Positions 42,480 to 53,558 are shown, counted from the first letter of the stretch. The stretch: DNA of 64,000 bases from Ichthyophis bannanicus (GCA_033557465.1 CM066037.1:202739156-202803155), one strand, 5' to 3'. Notes: generated from the sequence alone by a model not told the origin. A program made the numbers and translations.

Positions 42480-45400
42480 GTTGTTAAGTGCCGTCGAGTC
42501 GGAGTCGACTCATGGCGACCCTCTGGATAGCTATCCTAAATTGTGTTCGGTCTCCAGTCAGGCGGCTCATTGTTGACAGACTGGTACCCGTAGCTGCTGT
42601 TATTGTATCGATCCATCTCATTGCTGGCCTTCCTCTTTTGCGTTGACCTTCTATCTTCCCAAGCATAATGTCTTTCTCTAATGATCTCTCTCTTCGCATG
42701 ATGTGTCCAAAGTATGAAAGTCGAAGTCTTGTCATCTGAGCTTCTAAAGAAAGCTTAGGTTTGATCTCCTCTAGTACCGACTGGTTTGTTCTTCGAGCAG
42801 TCCATGGTATACACGGTATTCGCCGCCAGCACCATAATTCAAAGGCATCAATTTTCTTCCTGTCTGTCTTTTTCACTGTCCAGCTTTCACATCCATATGA
42901 TGTTATTGAAAAAACCATGGCTTGAACAAGTCGAATCTTTGTATGGAGAGAGACATCTCTGCTCTTGAGAATCTTATCTAGGTCTTTCATAGCCATTCTG
43001 CCAAGAGCAATGCGTCGTCTGATTTCTTGACTGCTTGTTGCTTATTTATTGATAGTTGATCCAAGTAGGTTAAAGTTGTTCACAATTTCAATTTCTTCTC
43101 CTTCAACGATGAACCTGTTGATTATGCCAGTTGTCATGATCTTTGTCTTCTTTACATTAAGGTGCAGGCCCATTTTGAGACTATGTTCTTTGATTGTGAG
43201 AAGCAAATGTTTCAGATCTTCACTTTCAGCCAGTAATGTGGTATCATCAGCATAGCGAAAGTTGTTGATGACTCTTCCACCAATCTTCACACCTCTGTTG
43301 TCTTCATACAATCCTGCTTCTCTGATGATTTGTTCTGCATACAAATTAAACAGGTAGGGGGAAAGTATGCAGCCTTGTCTTACACCTTTGCTTATTTTAA
43401 ACCATTCTGTTTCTCCTTGTTCCATTCGAACTGTTGCTTCTTGATCAATGTACAGATTGCGCAAGAGAACGATCAGGTGTTCTGGTATACCCATGCTTCT
43501 TAATGTGGCCCAGAGTTTCTCATGGTTTACACAGTCAAAAGCCTTGCTATAGTCGATAAAGCACAAATAGATATCCTTTTGGTATTCTTTAGTCTTTTCA
43601 AGGATCCATCTCACATCCGCAATGATGTCTCTCGTTCCTCGCCCTTTCCTGAACCCTGCTTGCACTTCAGGTAGTTCTTGTTCCAGGTATGGTTGTAATC
43701 TCTTTTGAATAATCTTCAGTAGAATCTTGCTGGCATGTGGGATCAGAGCGATTGTGCGATAATTTCCACAGTCAGTTGGATCACCTTTCTTTAGTATTGG
43801 TATAAACACAGATCTTTTCCAGTCAGTTGGCCATGATGTTGTCTTCCATATTTCTTGGCAGAGTCTTGTGAGTACGGTAACAGCTGCATCAGATTGCTGC
43901 AATACCTCTATGGGAATGCTATCAATGCCTGGTGCTTTGTTCTTTGATAAGGCTTTCAATGCTGCTTCAACTTCTTCTTTCATCACCAATGGTTCCCGAT
44001 CATAAGGTACAGGTTGAAACGGCTGTTGGTCCACTTGATCTTTATCATATAAAAACTCTGTATATTCCTTCCACCTTTTCTTGATCTTCTCAGCATCATT
44101 CAACATAGAACCTTGAGCATCTTGTAACATTCCAATTCGAGGCTGGAACTTTTTCTTTAACTCTCGTAGCTTTAGGAAAGCCGATCTTGTTCTTCCTCTA
44201 ATAGTTTCTGCTTCTATTTCCTTGCAAGTGTCAGTGTAGTACTTTTCCTTGTCCTGTCTTGCTGCACGTTGGAAATCTCTGTTGAGTTCTGTGATAGTCT
44301 TTCTTTCTCCTCTGGCTTTAGCTTCTCTGCGTTTCTGGGCAATTTTCAGAGTTTCTTCCATCATCCATTTTGGCCGTTTTTGCTTTTTCACCTTTTGTAG
44401 AGACTTCTCGCTTTCTTCCAACACAACCTTCTTGATGTCATTCCATAACTCTTCCGGAGCTCTGTCATTTGTATCTAAAGCAGCAAATCTATTTTGCAGG
44501 CAGTCTTTAAATTCCAGTGGTATATTCTCAAGGTCATATTTTGCTGCATTCATGAGTGGTTTGCTCTTTTTCAACTTTAGCTTGAGTTTGCATACTAGTA
44601 GTTGATGATCTGTACCACAGTCAGCTCCAGGTTTTGTCTTTGTTGATGTTACAGAGCTTTTCCATCGTTGACTTCCACATATGTAGTCAATTTGATTTTT
44701 ATATAATCCATTCGGTGAAGTCCATGTGTACAGTCGCCGCTTGTGTTGCTGGAAGAAGGTGTTTGAGATGAATAGATCATTGGTCTTGCAGAATTCTATC
44801 AGTCTTTCTCCAGCTTCATTTCTGTTGCCAAGTCCATATTTTCCAACTACTTTGCCTTCTTCTTTGTTGCCAACTTTTGCGTTCCAGTCACCCATGACTA
44901 TCAGGATATCCTGTTTGCATGTTCTGTCAATTTCAGCTTGTACTTGTTCATAGAACTCTTCAATTTCATTCTCTTCTGCAGCTGTTGTTGGGGCATATAC
45001 TTGAATTATAGTTGTGTTGATAGGCAATCCTCGTAGACGAATAGAGATTAAGCGTTCACTGACTGCATTGTATTTCATTACAGTTCTTGCAAGTTTCTTC
45101 TTTATTATAAATGCAACACCATTTCTTCTTTGTCTTTCATTTCCAGCATAGTAGACCATGTGATCATCTGATGCAAAGTGCCCCATGCCAGTCCATTTCA
45201 GTTCGCTGACACCCAACAGATCAAGTTGTACACGTTCCATTTCATTCTTGACCCCCTCCAACTTCCCTTGGTTCATGCTTCGTACGTTCCATGTTCCAAT
45301 GTGTAAGACATCTTTACAGCTTCTGACTCTCATTTCAAGCGCAGCTACATCAGCAGTCAGACTTCCCGAGGGCTTTGATCCAACCACATCATAAATGCTG

Positions 45401-45640
45401 GCTTTACTCTGAAAAGTCTTCAGCTCTTCCCCAGTAGCTAGTTGAGTGCCTTCTGACCTGGGGGTCTCATCTTCCAGCACCATAGCACAATTTGTTTTGT
45501 TGTAACTATCCATTGGGTTTTCATGGCAAGATACAGAAGTAGATTGCCGGGCCTTTCTTCCGCGCAGTTTAAGTTTGGTGTTGTTGCCGTTGTCACAAAA
45601 ATGTGATCCTCCACCGTCAACACTGTCCCATTCTGCTGCT
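42480..45640 (-). mobile_element. BovB-like RTE LINE, nearly complete
   Basis: The element reads on the minus strand from about 45640 (cagcagcagaatgggacag) through a short 5' region and a single endonuclease-RT frame to a 3' end with gggtcgccatgagtcgactc, cggcacttaac and a gtt/att-type tail at 42456-42490. At its left lies an attt-rich stretch and at its right a SINE tail on the minus strand, so it seems inserted in the A/T-rich tail of that SINE. It is one of the least decayed LINE copies here. Confidence 0.85.
42484..45513 (-). pseudogene. RTE endonuclease-reverse transcriptase, one in-frame stop
   Basis: The 823-codon frame (45513-43042) has an N-terminal endonuclease (HIGTWNVRSMNQGKLE, LLGVSELKWTGMGHF, RRNGVAFIIKKKL, IIQVYAPTTAAEENEIE, IVMGDWNAKVGN, GTDHQLLVCKL) and an RT (NKAPGIDSIPIEVLQQS, QAGFRKGRGTRDIIAD, CFIDYSKAFDCVNHEKLW, KGVRQGCILSPYLFNLYAE, catalytic FRYADDTTLLAES). 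A single TAA at 43042-43044 follows STINK. The frame then continues in phase through the C-terminal part (VFSITSYGCESWTVKK, RRIPCIPWTARRTN, SYFGHIMRRERSLEKD) to 42484. About 1010 residues in all, the normal size for RTE. Confidence 0.9.
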
Positions 45641-45644
45641 GCAT

Positions 45645-45850
45645 TCTCTTATATACCGCGCTATTCTGCATCAGTGTGGTTTACATTCAACAAACTGAAA
45701 TTACATTGAACAGGGCATTATAACTTGGAGATAACTTTTTTTTTACAGGGAACATGGGCTATGGAGGGTTAAGTGGCTTGCCCAAGACCACAAGGAGCAC
45801 CTGTGGGACTAGAAACCCCACATTACATTACAGCTGCTTGTTTAGTCACT
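45645..45850 (-). repeat. SINE 3' half, interrupted by the RTE
   Basis: The complement of this segment matches the repeat at 63450-63560 and 63905-63945: tcccacaggtgctccttgtg, cttgggcaagccacttaacc, catagcccatgttccctg, and accgc-ctgatgcag with cggtatataagagaatg. The tail should continue in taaa repeats, which are found on the far side of the RTE at about 42456-42478. Confidence 0.72.
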
Positions 45851-47089
45851 AACCCCCGAGAGCCCATGAGGTGGCTCTGTGGGTATTTGTTCCCTGACTT
45901 GCAGAGAATGATCAATTTGATAATGGCTGCATACACACAGTCATAGAAAGGCACTATTGAATGTACCAGCTGCCTTCTGGTGACCATAGACCGTAGCACA
46001 GGTGCTTCTTGGTTGACAGTTTAACTGTCAGTCTACGTTTTTATATCCTAAGGTTCCCTAAACCTGTCCCTGTGAATTTTGGGCAACTTTCACTATAGAA
46101 TACATAAAAGCACACTTCCAGGCTGTCCCTCCTTCCAACTACAAGTTAGGGCTCTGCTCTTGAACCTAAAAACTGGCAATTTGCCTAATATCCTGGGAAT
46201 TAACAGATGCTCCTCAGAGACATGATTAGGAGGGAAAGAACATGTGGTATCAGGGATCAATGCCAAAACTGCTGTCCTATAAAACTAAGAATAAACTTAA
46301 AAATAAAGAGGACTGAAAACAGCCCCCTTAAGGCTGAGGAATCCGCCGAGCCTCAAAAATCCTACAAACAAAAGAAAGAAACACTAGCCCCAAAAATCTA
46401 GCTATTCTGCCTGTTGTCTTCCTCACACAGGCAGCTCCCTGCAGCTCTCGCCATGCGGTCCAAATACCTAGAGAGAAAATGGCTGCCCCTTCGCCAAAGA
46501 ATTTTGGCACCAAGAACAGCCGCTGCAAAAAGGAAGCCTCAGCAGACCGACAGAGCCCGAAGGCCTTACCTGCAGGGCCGAAAGCCACGCAGCCTGCTCC
46601 TACCACCTTGAATTCCTCCGATCCTCAAGCCGCGCTGATGCACCTGGCAGCCGCAGCGAGGATCACTCAGCCGGTTCCAGAGTAAAATTAAAATCCCGTA
46701 GCAACGGAGAGGCTCCGTCTCACACAGCTTCAGTGTGACTGTACGGGTCCCGGAGCTCTCTCCCGTACAGTCAAGGGAGAGAGATCCGCACCGGCAAATG
46801 CCTGTAGCAAGTGAAAATAACTGAGAAGGAGGGAAGGCGAGAGCTGCTACTAATTTAAAGAGCAAGGCTCAAATTTAAAATTACTGTAAATAAGGAAATT
46901 TGCTCCTAACTAAAGAGAACTAATCCCTGATTGCCAATTAACCAAAGGTAACTGAATTAAAAGTAAATTAAAAGTAAATTAAAGGTAAAATTCAAAAGTA
47001 AAATCAGAATAGAATTTGTCACACTAAATGCTCCTTATCTGTTCCCCCAAGTGAGCCAAGAAGCTAGGCTCACTATGTCCTCCTGCTGC
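45851..47089. other. Unassigned sequence, 5' region of DIRS-H
   Basis: I see no supported gene. The stretch lies where gag leader should be. Bases 46410-46860 are GC-richer and carry short frames without recognisable motifs; 46930-47030 is A-rich with an aaagtaaatt repeat. Confidence 0.45.
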
Positions 47090-47235
47090 ATGGAGACTGG
47101 ACACACTGGAGGCTGATGGGAGATACCAGCAGGCTATATCCAGTGATGTCACGACTTTGACATGCCCAGTCTCCAAGCTGCAGGAAGAGGTGCACAACCC
47201 AGAGGTGGAGGACTAAACTGGAGGAACGATAAGGA
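47090..47235. repeat. DIRS-H right inverted terminal repeat
   Basis: Inverted copy of 38190-38360, ending ggactaaactggaggaacga. L1 sequence resumes immediately after. Confidence 0.87.
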
Positions 47236-47390
47236 ATATGCAATGTTATAATAGCTACCAGGGGATAATAACAATGTTGATGATAGACTTCTTAAACATG
47301 TACAATGCTGGACTAAGAAGCAGTTTGTATTATATATGAAACAAATTTAATAAAAAGTTAAATGGAAAGAAAAAAAAAAGGCCAGTGGTG

Positions 47391-47651
47391 GGATAAAAGT
47401 AAGGCACTTCTGATCCCCTCTCTAGACATGAAACATAACCTTCCTACCCCCCCCCCCCCCTGACACCTGGGAGCTTCCCTGGTGGTTAGTGGCGGGGAGG
47501 GGGGGCAGGAATCATCCCTGGACATTTCTGTCCTGCCAGCGCACAAATTCAAAGTGGTGCCAGATTGTTCCTAGTGACCATCTCATGGTATTACTACTAG
47601 AAGTCAAGCTGCCAAATAAAGGAGTCCTGCCTCGTGCTAGACAGCAGAGAA
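47391..47651. other. Unassigned sequence between L1 and DIRS-F
   Basis: A C-run (47448-47460) and a G-rich stretch (47490-47506) are the only features. No gene or known repeat is visible. Confidence 0.5.
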
Positions 47652-47870
47652 AGCATAGTTACTCACCTTTAACAGGTGATCTCCGGGAACAGCAGGAATT
47701 TAGTCCTCACATATGGGTATCGTCGGTACCAACGGAGCCTGCGCGGGAACGCTCCCCAGCATCCAATCAGAAAGCTTTTGGGAGCATCCCACAGCGCCTG
47801 CGTGCTGCCTTCCCGCCTTTCCCAACTGCCTCTCTCCAGTTGAGTTTTAAAGCTGAGACAAACAGAGAGA
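47652..47870. repeat. DIRS-F left inverted terminal repeat
   Basis: The repeat is complementary to about 53370-53558 (gggaacgctccccagcatcc, gaaagcttttgggagcatcc, tttcccaactgcctctctcc). It contains tcggtacca/tcggtaccga-type palindromic sequence and the cctcacatatggg core. Confidence 0.88.
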
Positions 47871-47929
47871 GAGGGAAAGGAAAGAGATAGATAGAGAGAT
47901 ACAACTCCTAGGGGAGGTGGGTGGGTTGT

Positions 47930-48030
47930 GAAGACTAAACTCCTGCTGTTCCCAGAGATCATCTGTTACAGGTGAGTAACTATGCTATCTCCAGGAACAA
48001 GCAGGAATGTAGTCATCACATATAGGGACT
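47930..48030. repeat. DIRS-F internal complementary region
   Basis: The complement of the left end (ctgttcccagagatcatctg, ttacaggtgagtaactatgc) is joined to the complement of the right end (tatctccaggaacaagcagg). Confidence 0.9.
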
Positions 48031-48141
48031 CCCTAGCTTTAGATGCCAGGGAGAGACCCCAGAAGTTGTGCGTCCCCGAGAAGGGCTCCACTTCCCCCAT
48101 GGATCTCTGGCATCCTACCAGGGATGGTGGGTAGGAGTTGA

Positions 48142-49335
48142 TTAGGTATTGGACAGGTGTTGGAGAACAGCCTGAACAAACAAGGCATCCCGGCGGGAGT
48201 CCTTGTCCAAGCAGTAATGGGCTGTGAAGGTATGAACTGAGGCCCAGGTGGCTGCTTGACAGATGTCGTCGATAGCCACAGAGTGCAGATGAGCCATTGA
48301 AGTTGCCATGGCTCTCACATTGTGAGCTGTGACATGGCCCTCCAGAGGAAGATTCTTGCTCTGATAGGCAAAGGCAATACCCTGGGCAATCCATTTAGAC
48401 AGTGTTCTCTTGGAGACTGGAAGACCCAAATGAGAAGGGTCAAAAGCAACAAAGAGTTGAGAGGACTTTCTATCTTGCTGTGTCCTTTGTAAGTAAAAAG
48501 CCAGAGCTCTTTTACAGTCCAGGGTATGAAGATTCCTCTCTGCATTTGATGCATGAGGTCCTGGAAAAAAGACAGGTAGGTAAATCTCCTGGTTGAGAAG
48601 AAAAGGCGATACCACCTTAGGCATAAAGTGTGGATGAGTCCTAAGGACTACCTTGTCTTGATGAAACCTTGTATAAGGTGGATTAGCTACTAGTGCTTGC
48701 AATTCACTAATGCAGCGTGCTGTGATTGCAATGAGAAAGATAACCTTCCAAGAAAGAAATTTCAAGGAGGTGGTAGCTAAGGGTTCGAAAGGTGGCTTCA
48801 TGAGCTGCCCAAGAACCAGATTCAAGTCCCATGCCAACGGAGGTGGTCTAATGGGAGGCTTAGTTAGAAGGAGGCCTCTCATGAATCTTGCTATAAGAGG
48901 ATGAGAGGAAATAGGTTGTCCATTTAGAGGTTTAAGAGAAGCTGCAATAGCACTCAAATGGACTCTTACTGAATTTGTCTTAAGGCCTGCATTAGATAAA
49001 TGGAGGAGATACTCCAATAAAGATTCTAGATGTATAGCAAGGGGGTTAAGACCCTTTTCTGAACACCAAATAGTGAACCTTTTCCACTTGAAAGCATAAG
49101 AACGTCTAGTGAAAGGTTTTCTAGAAGCATAAAGACAATCTTTCACTTGCTGAGAAAGATGAAGATCTTGGAGATCTAGGCCTTCAGCAACCAGGCCCTG
49201 AGATGCAGGGACTGGGGAGTGGGATGCCATAACATCCCGTTCTCCTGAGATAGGAGATCTGGAGCAGACCCTAACTCCAGGGAGGGAGCTTGAGAGAGAT
49301 GTAGAAGCAGAGGGTACCACACTTGCCGTGGCCAA
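48142..49335 (-). pseudogene. DIRS-F tyrosine recombinase with mutated catalytic arginine
   Basis: The frame is open for 397 residues and keeps the HxxR box (TAHNVRAMATS) and the tyrosine (FTAHYCLDKDS). At the first catalytic position it reads ITARCISELQAL where A and G have SARRISEL or SARRISEF. The arginine before ISEL is cysteine (codon at about 48712) and one residue upstream is deleted. Family knowledge says this arginine is essential, so I infer an inactive enzyme in an otherwise intact frame. Confidence 0.85.
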
Positions 49336-51384
49336 TGTGGTGCTATGAGAATCATGTGGCCTCTGTCTCTATGAAGCTTGAAAAGGGTTTGGGGAATTAG
49401 GGGAATGGGTGGAAAGGCATACAGGAAGTCTTGACCCCAGTGAAGGAGGAAAGCATTCTTTGCCTGAGCTCCCTGAGCCGGAGCTCTGGAACAGAACCGG
49501 GGAAGTTTGGCATTCCACGGACTTGCAAAGAGGTCTATGTCCGGGGCTCCCCAAAGTTGAAAAATATTGGCCACCTGGTCTGCATGCAGAGACCACTCAT
49601 GTGGAAGGAGAACTTGACTAAGTCTGTCTGCCCAAGAGTTTTGAATGCCTGGAAGATAGACTGCCGGAAGATGAATGTGATGCTGTCTGGAGAGGGCCCA
49701 CAGTCGCAGAGCTTCGTTGCAAAGCGACAGAGAGACTGTTCCCCCATGTTTGTTCACATAGAACATGGCTACTTGATTGTCCGTATGAATAAGGACTGTT
49801 TTGTAGCTGAGCAGGGTGTGGAACACTTGCAGAGCAAGGAAGATTGCTCTGAGCTCCAAGAGATTGATATGTAGACAACTCTCTTGTGGAGTCCAGGTGC
49901 CTTGGGTGGAGAGGTCTTGTAGATGAGCTCCCCAACCCATTGGAGAAGCATCTGTTGTAAGAGTTGCTTGGGGCAGGGGTTGCTGAAATGGGGACCCCAG
50001 CAACAGGTTTTGAGTGGACTTCCACCACTGGAGAGACCAAATTAGGCGACTTGTATTTGCTATTCTGTCTGACAGGCAACCTGATGCCTGGGTCCATTGA
50101 GTGGATAAAGTCCACTGAGCTGCCCTCATGTGAAGGCGAGCATATGGTACCACATGCACAGTGGATGCCATGTGGCCTAGTAACTGTAACATTTCTTGAG
50201 TAGTTAAAAAGGGCTTTAGGACTGCTTGAGAGGCTAATTGCACCAAGCGAAGGCAACGGGCTTGGGGAAGGTAGGCCCTTGCCTTTGTGGTATCCAGCAG
50301 GGCTCCTATGAACTCTAGAGACTGAGGAGGAGTTAGACTGGATTTTGGGATGTTTATGACCAGCCCTAGATACTGAAGGATACACATTGTGCAATATAGA
50401 GAAGTCCTGGCCTCTGACTGTGTTGGAGCTCGAATGAGCAAGTCGTCCAAGTAAGGGAAAACGAATATTCCGAGAGTGCATAGAAATGCTGCTACCACAG
50501 CCATGCATTTCGTGAACACCCTTGGTGCAGAGGCCAGACCAAAACGAAGTACCCTGTATTGGTAGTGCTTTCCTTGAAACAGGAACCGAAGGAACCTTCT
50601 GTGGGTTGGATGGATGAGAACATGGGTGTACGCATCCTTGAGATCTAGAGAACAAAGCCAATCCTGACTCTGAAGGTATGGAAGCAGAGCTCCGAGAGAA
50701 ATCATTTTGAATTTCTCCTTGACAAGGAATTTGTTCAATTCTCTGAGATCCAAGATAGTTCTGTATCCCCCCTGTTTTCTTTGGGATAAGAAAATAAGGG
50801 GAATAGAAGCTTGTACCCTGTTGATGAAGAGGCACTTCTTCTATTGCCCTTTGGGCAAGAAGGATGGTAACCTCCTGACCTAACAGGTCGATGAGAGAGG
50901 TCGGAGAATTGAACTGCTTCACTATTGTGGGAGGGGGCATGCTTGAAAAATTAAGTTTGTACCCCTCTCTTATGATGGAGAGTGTCCAAAGCTCTGCTGT
51001 TATTTGCCCCCATCTGAGAGCAAAATGGCATAACCTTCCTGGAATGGTGGACGGTTCTGGTCCCTCCAGAGCCAGAAAGGCTAAGTTCTCTAGCTGAAAG
51101 TCAAAGGCCCTGATGAGGATGAGGCTGCTGGGCCGGTTGAGGCCTAACAGCATTTGCTTTCTTCTGTTTGGGTAGTTGCTGACGTTTGGTTGAAAACTGA
51201 CCTGCAGAAGATGCCTGCTGACCATAAGCAGGATAAAATCTTTTCTTTCTAGAAAAAGGTGTTTTCTTGAACAACTTTTTCCTAACAGGATCAGCAGTAG
51301 ACTTGGATAGTCTATCCAAAGTGGAATTTTCAGCATCCATTTCATTGGCTTTTTCTTGCCAATCTTTACCAAACAGGTTCTCAC
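49176..51384 (-). pseudogene. DIRS-F reverse transcriptase-RNase H with one frameshift
   Basis: The 5' frame (to about 50770) encodes GTSFYSPYFLIPKKTGG. The 3' frame (49176-50753, 525 codons) encodes DLRELNKFL, LCSLDLKDAYTHVLIHP, FVFPYLDDLLIRAPT, RNase H (LTTDASPMGWGAH, HTDNQVAMFYVNKHGG) and the tail DIDLFASPWNAKLPRF. The break is in a C-run at 50767-50772, six C where A and G have five. Apart from this the gene is open. The residue after YLDD is Leu in place of the usual Trp. Confidence 0.9.
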
Positions 51385-52953
51385 CAGTACAAGGGATATT
51401 TCCCAATTTATCTTGTACCCAGAGCTCTAAATCAGATGCTTGGAGCCAAGCAATTAGAGGTGCACCTATGGCAATAGCCGAGGTCCTGCTTATACATTCA
51501 AAGCAGTCGAAGGCTGCACGGTTGGAGAATTTAGAGACATCTTGGGCATGTTTGAGCCAAGTGAGAAACTCCTGCCTTTTATCCTCAGAGATGAAAGGAC
51601 TTAAAGTCTGTAGATGATCAGTAACTTCCTTTAGGAACATTCCCATGTAGAGACTATAGGAACTGATTCTTGCAGCAAGCATGGAAGCTTGAAAGACTCT
51701 ACGTCCAAAAGCATCCAGAGTTCTGCATTCACGTCCTGGAGGATTAGAGGCATGTCTTTTTGCACTTCTAATCCTTCTCATAGCAGATTCCACCACAACA
51801 GAGTGGTGAGGAAGCTGAGTTTTATGGAAGCCAGGACAAAGTGGGACACGTTACATAGTATCTAACCTACGAGAATGAGGAGAGGTGGTAAGAGGTGTTT
51901 CCCACATCCTCAACATGAGATCATATAGAATCTCATGAATGGGTAGGGTAGCTGCCTCCTTAGGAGTTTTGGGATATTGTAAAATATCCAACTCCTTGGC
52001 CCTTGGCTCTGTCTCAGTGGCCACAGTGATGGACAGGCCCCGAGCCACCTCTCGGATGAAGTCTTGGAAAGACATGTCCTCTGGAGGAGACATCCTGCGT
52101 TTAGGGGTGGAGGACTCCTGTGGAAGCATCATCGCTGCATCGACAGAACTTTCAGAGTCCTCAGATTCTTCTGAGGAATCGAAGTATCGCCTGTCTGGAT
52201 GCTCCTGCAGAGCCCGATACCCGTACCGAGCAAAATCGGTATCGGGAATAACCGGTACCGGGGAATCGGTACCAGCGGGCATCGAAGGACAGGGTACCGG
52301 CATAGCAGGCATCGATGCCGATGTCGATGCTATCGGTACCGGTTGTGATACCGATACCGATGCCGATGGAGTTGTCTGTCGCGGTACCAAGGGCATTGAT
52401 GCCACAAGGAAAGCCGCTAGACTGCGTTCTATGGACAGAATTCTCTGGTCCATAGACGCTGCCAATGCCTGGAAGTCGGTACCGGTGGGAACCGCCAGTA
52501 CCCCAAAGCATGGCACCAGGAGATCTGTCGAGGCCGAGCCATGGAGAACATCCTGGAACCCCGATGATGGTGCTTTGGAAGCTGAAGCCTCCCATCGGGG
52601 TAATTTTGCCGGTGCGAATCCTCGAGGGCAACGCCAGAGGCATCTCGATGCTTAGAAGGAGATCTACCCTTTGAGGACTGGCTAGACTTATGTTTAGTTA
52701 CCTGAGATCCACGGGAAGAAGAAGCAGCCCTGGAGGACGTCGATGCCACCAAAGCCGCATCAGAGGGAAACAGGATACTGAGCTTAGCAGCTCGGTTCTG
52801 TCGACCCCTTTTAGACATCATAGCACAGGACACACAATCTGTGATGGAGTGGTCCGGACCTAAACATTTTAAACACCATTCATGGGTGTCGGTGACGGAA
52901 ATGGTACCGCCACATTTTGTGCACTTTTTAAAACCTGAAGCAGGTTTTTCCAT
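51101..52953 (-). pseudogene. DIRS-F gag-like protein, two lesions
   Basis: Gag starts at about 52953 (MEKPASGFKKC) with a full Cys/His cluster (CTKCGGTISV, THEWCLKCLGPDH, CVSCAMM). One base is missing near 52615 (tgcgaatcc against tgcggaatcc in G), shifting the frame. The central part contains the ggtaccg-rich repeat coding for Pro/Val/Ser/Thr. A TAA replaces the tyrosine codon in DTMYRV at about 51851. The C-terminal helical and basic parts (VESAMRRIRSAKRH, LYMGMFLKEVTDH) then run open to 51101. Confidence 0.85.
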
Positions 52954-52976
52954 GTTAAGGAAATTTTTGGGGCCTA

Positions 52977-53200
52977 AGGAGTGGAGGAGTAGCCTAGTGG
53001 TTAGAGCACTGGCTTGGTAACCAAGCAACCAGGGTTCAATTCCCACTAGCACTCCTTGTGGCCTTGGGCAAGTCATTTAAACCTCCATTGCCTCGGAAGA
53101 AAGGCCTGGCAATCTATTTCCAGTGACACTGCCAAGAAAACCCAGGAGCTTCTGGGTCGCCAGGAGTCAGGACTGACTCGAAGGCACACATTGCATTTTG
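52977..53200 (+). mobile_element. tRNA-derived SINE with RTE-like 3' end
   Basis: The head has RNA polymerase III boxes: A box (tagcctagtggttagagc) and B box (gggttcaattccc) about 35 bases apart, as in tRNA-derived SINEs. The body (ggaagaaaggcctggcaatc) resembles the 5' part of the RTE at 45640. The 3' end (gggtcgccaggagtcaggac, tgactcgaaggcacac) resembles the RTE 3' end. It splits the leader of DIRS-F. Confidence 0.85.
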
Positions 53201-53558
53201 CAAGGCCCAAAAAAGACGGGTGCACCTGAAGAAAGGAAAAAATGGATAAATTAATTTTTTTAAAAGAAAAGAAATACCAGCGGTACCGGTAGAGCGTCAG
53301 GGAAGGCAGACGCGACCACAAAAACAAATAAAGAAATAAGGAAATTCTTCTGCAGTGTCAGGAACATGACCTGCTGGCTCCGCGGAAAAAGAAGAACTGG
53401 AGAGAGGCAGTTGGGAAAGGCGGGAAGGCAGCACGCAGGCGCTGTGGGATGCTCGCAAAAGCTTTCTGATTGGACGATGGGGAGTGTTCCTGCGCAGGCT
53501 CTGTCGGTACCGACGATACCCATATGTGATGACTAGATTCCTGCTTGTTCCTGGAGAT
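53201..53558. repeat. DIRS-F leader and right inverted terminal repeat
   Basis: The leader shows gcggtaccggtagagcgtc as in DIRS-A. The terminal repeat (about 53370-53558) is the inverted copy of 47652-47870 and ends ctgcttgttcctggagat. Confidence 0.85.

Larger units (their letters stand above)
38190..47235 (-). mobile_element. DIRS-H, decayed and internally deleted (family III)
   Basis: The left repeat (38190-38360: aaattacacttacctggtaa) and right repeat (47090-47235) are inverted copies and match the termini of DIRS-E. The ICR is at 38685-38790. Recombinase remnants (38815 to about 39960) are followed directly by gag remnants (40030-40390), so RT and RNase H are missing. About 2 kb of unassigned DNA, an RTE and SINE pieces follow before the right end. 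It sits in the 3' UTR of an L1. Confidence 0.85.
36035..47390 (+). mobile_element. 5'-truncated L1 with target-site duplication, split by DIRS-H
   Basis: The direct repeat aaaggccagtggtg (extended by A) occurs at 36035-36050 and up to 47390, right after an A-run at about 47369-47378. These are the marks of target-primed reverse transcription. L1 sequence spans 36051-38189 and 47236-47375; DIRS-H fills the gap. The 3' part has a polyadenylation signal (tttaataaaaag) before the A-run. It starts inside the RT domain, so the copy is dead. Confidence 0.85.
47652..53558 (-). mobile_element. DIRS-F, full-length structure (family I)
   Basis: Inverted terminal repeats are at 47652-47870 and about 53370-53558, the ICR at 47930-48030. 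Recombinase, RT/RNase H and gag are in the normal order on the minus strand. A SINE is inserted in the leader (52977-53200). All three genes have single lesions, so this copy is young but dead. It is close to A and G. Confidence 0.92.

Noticed and set aside
46207..46860. A small host gene in the GC-richer stretch inside DIRS-H
   Set aside because: Frames are short, occur on both strands and show no motif, splice structure or conserved start.
49618..51384. A 588-codon frame as one protein
   Set aside because: Only its first part is RT sequence. After the C-run at 50767 it is out of frame, and the tail (about 370 codons) is a shadow of the true RT frame.
52977..53050. A functional tRNA gene
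   Set aside because: Only the A and B boxes are tRNA-like; there is no acceptor-stem pairing, and a SINE body and tail follow. The same holds for 63351.
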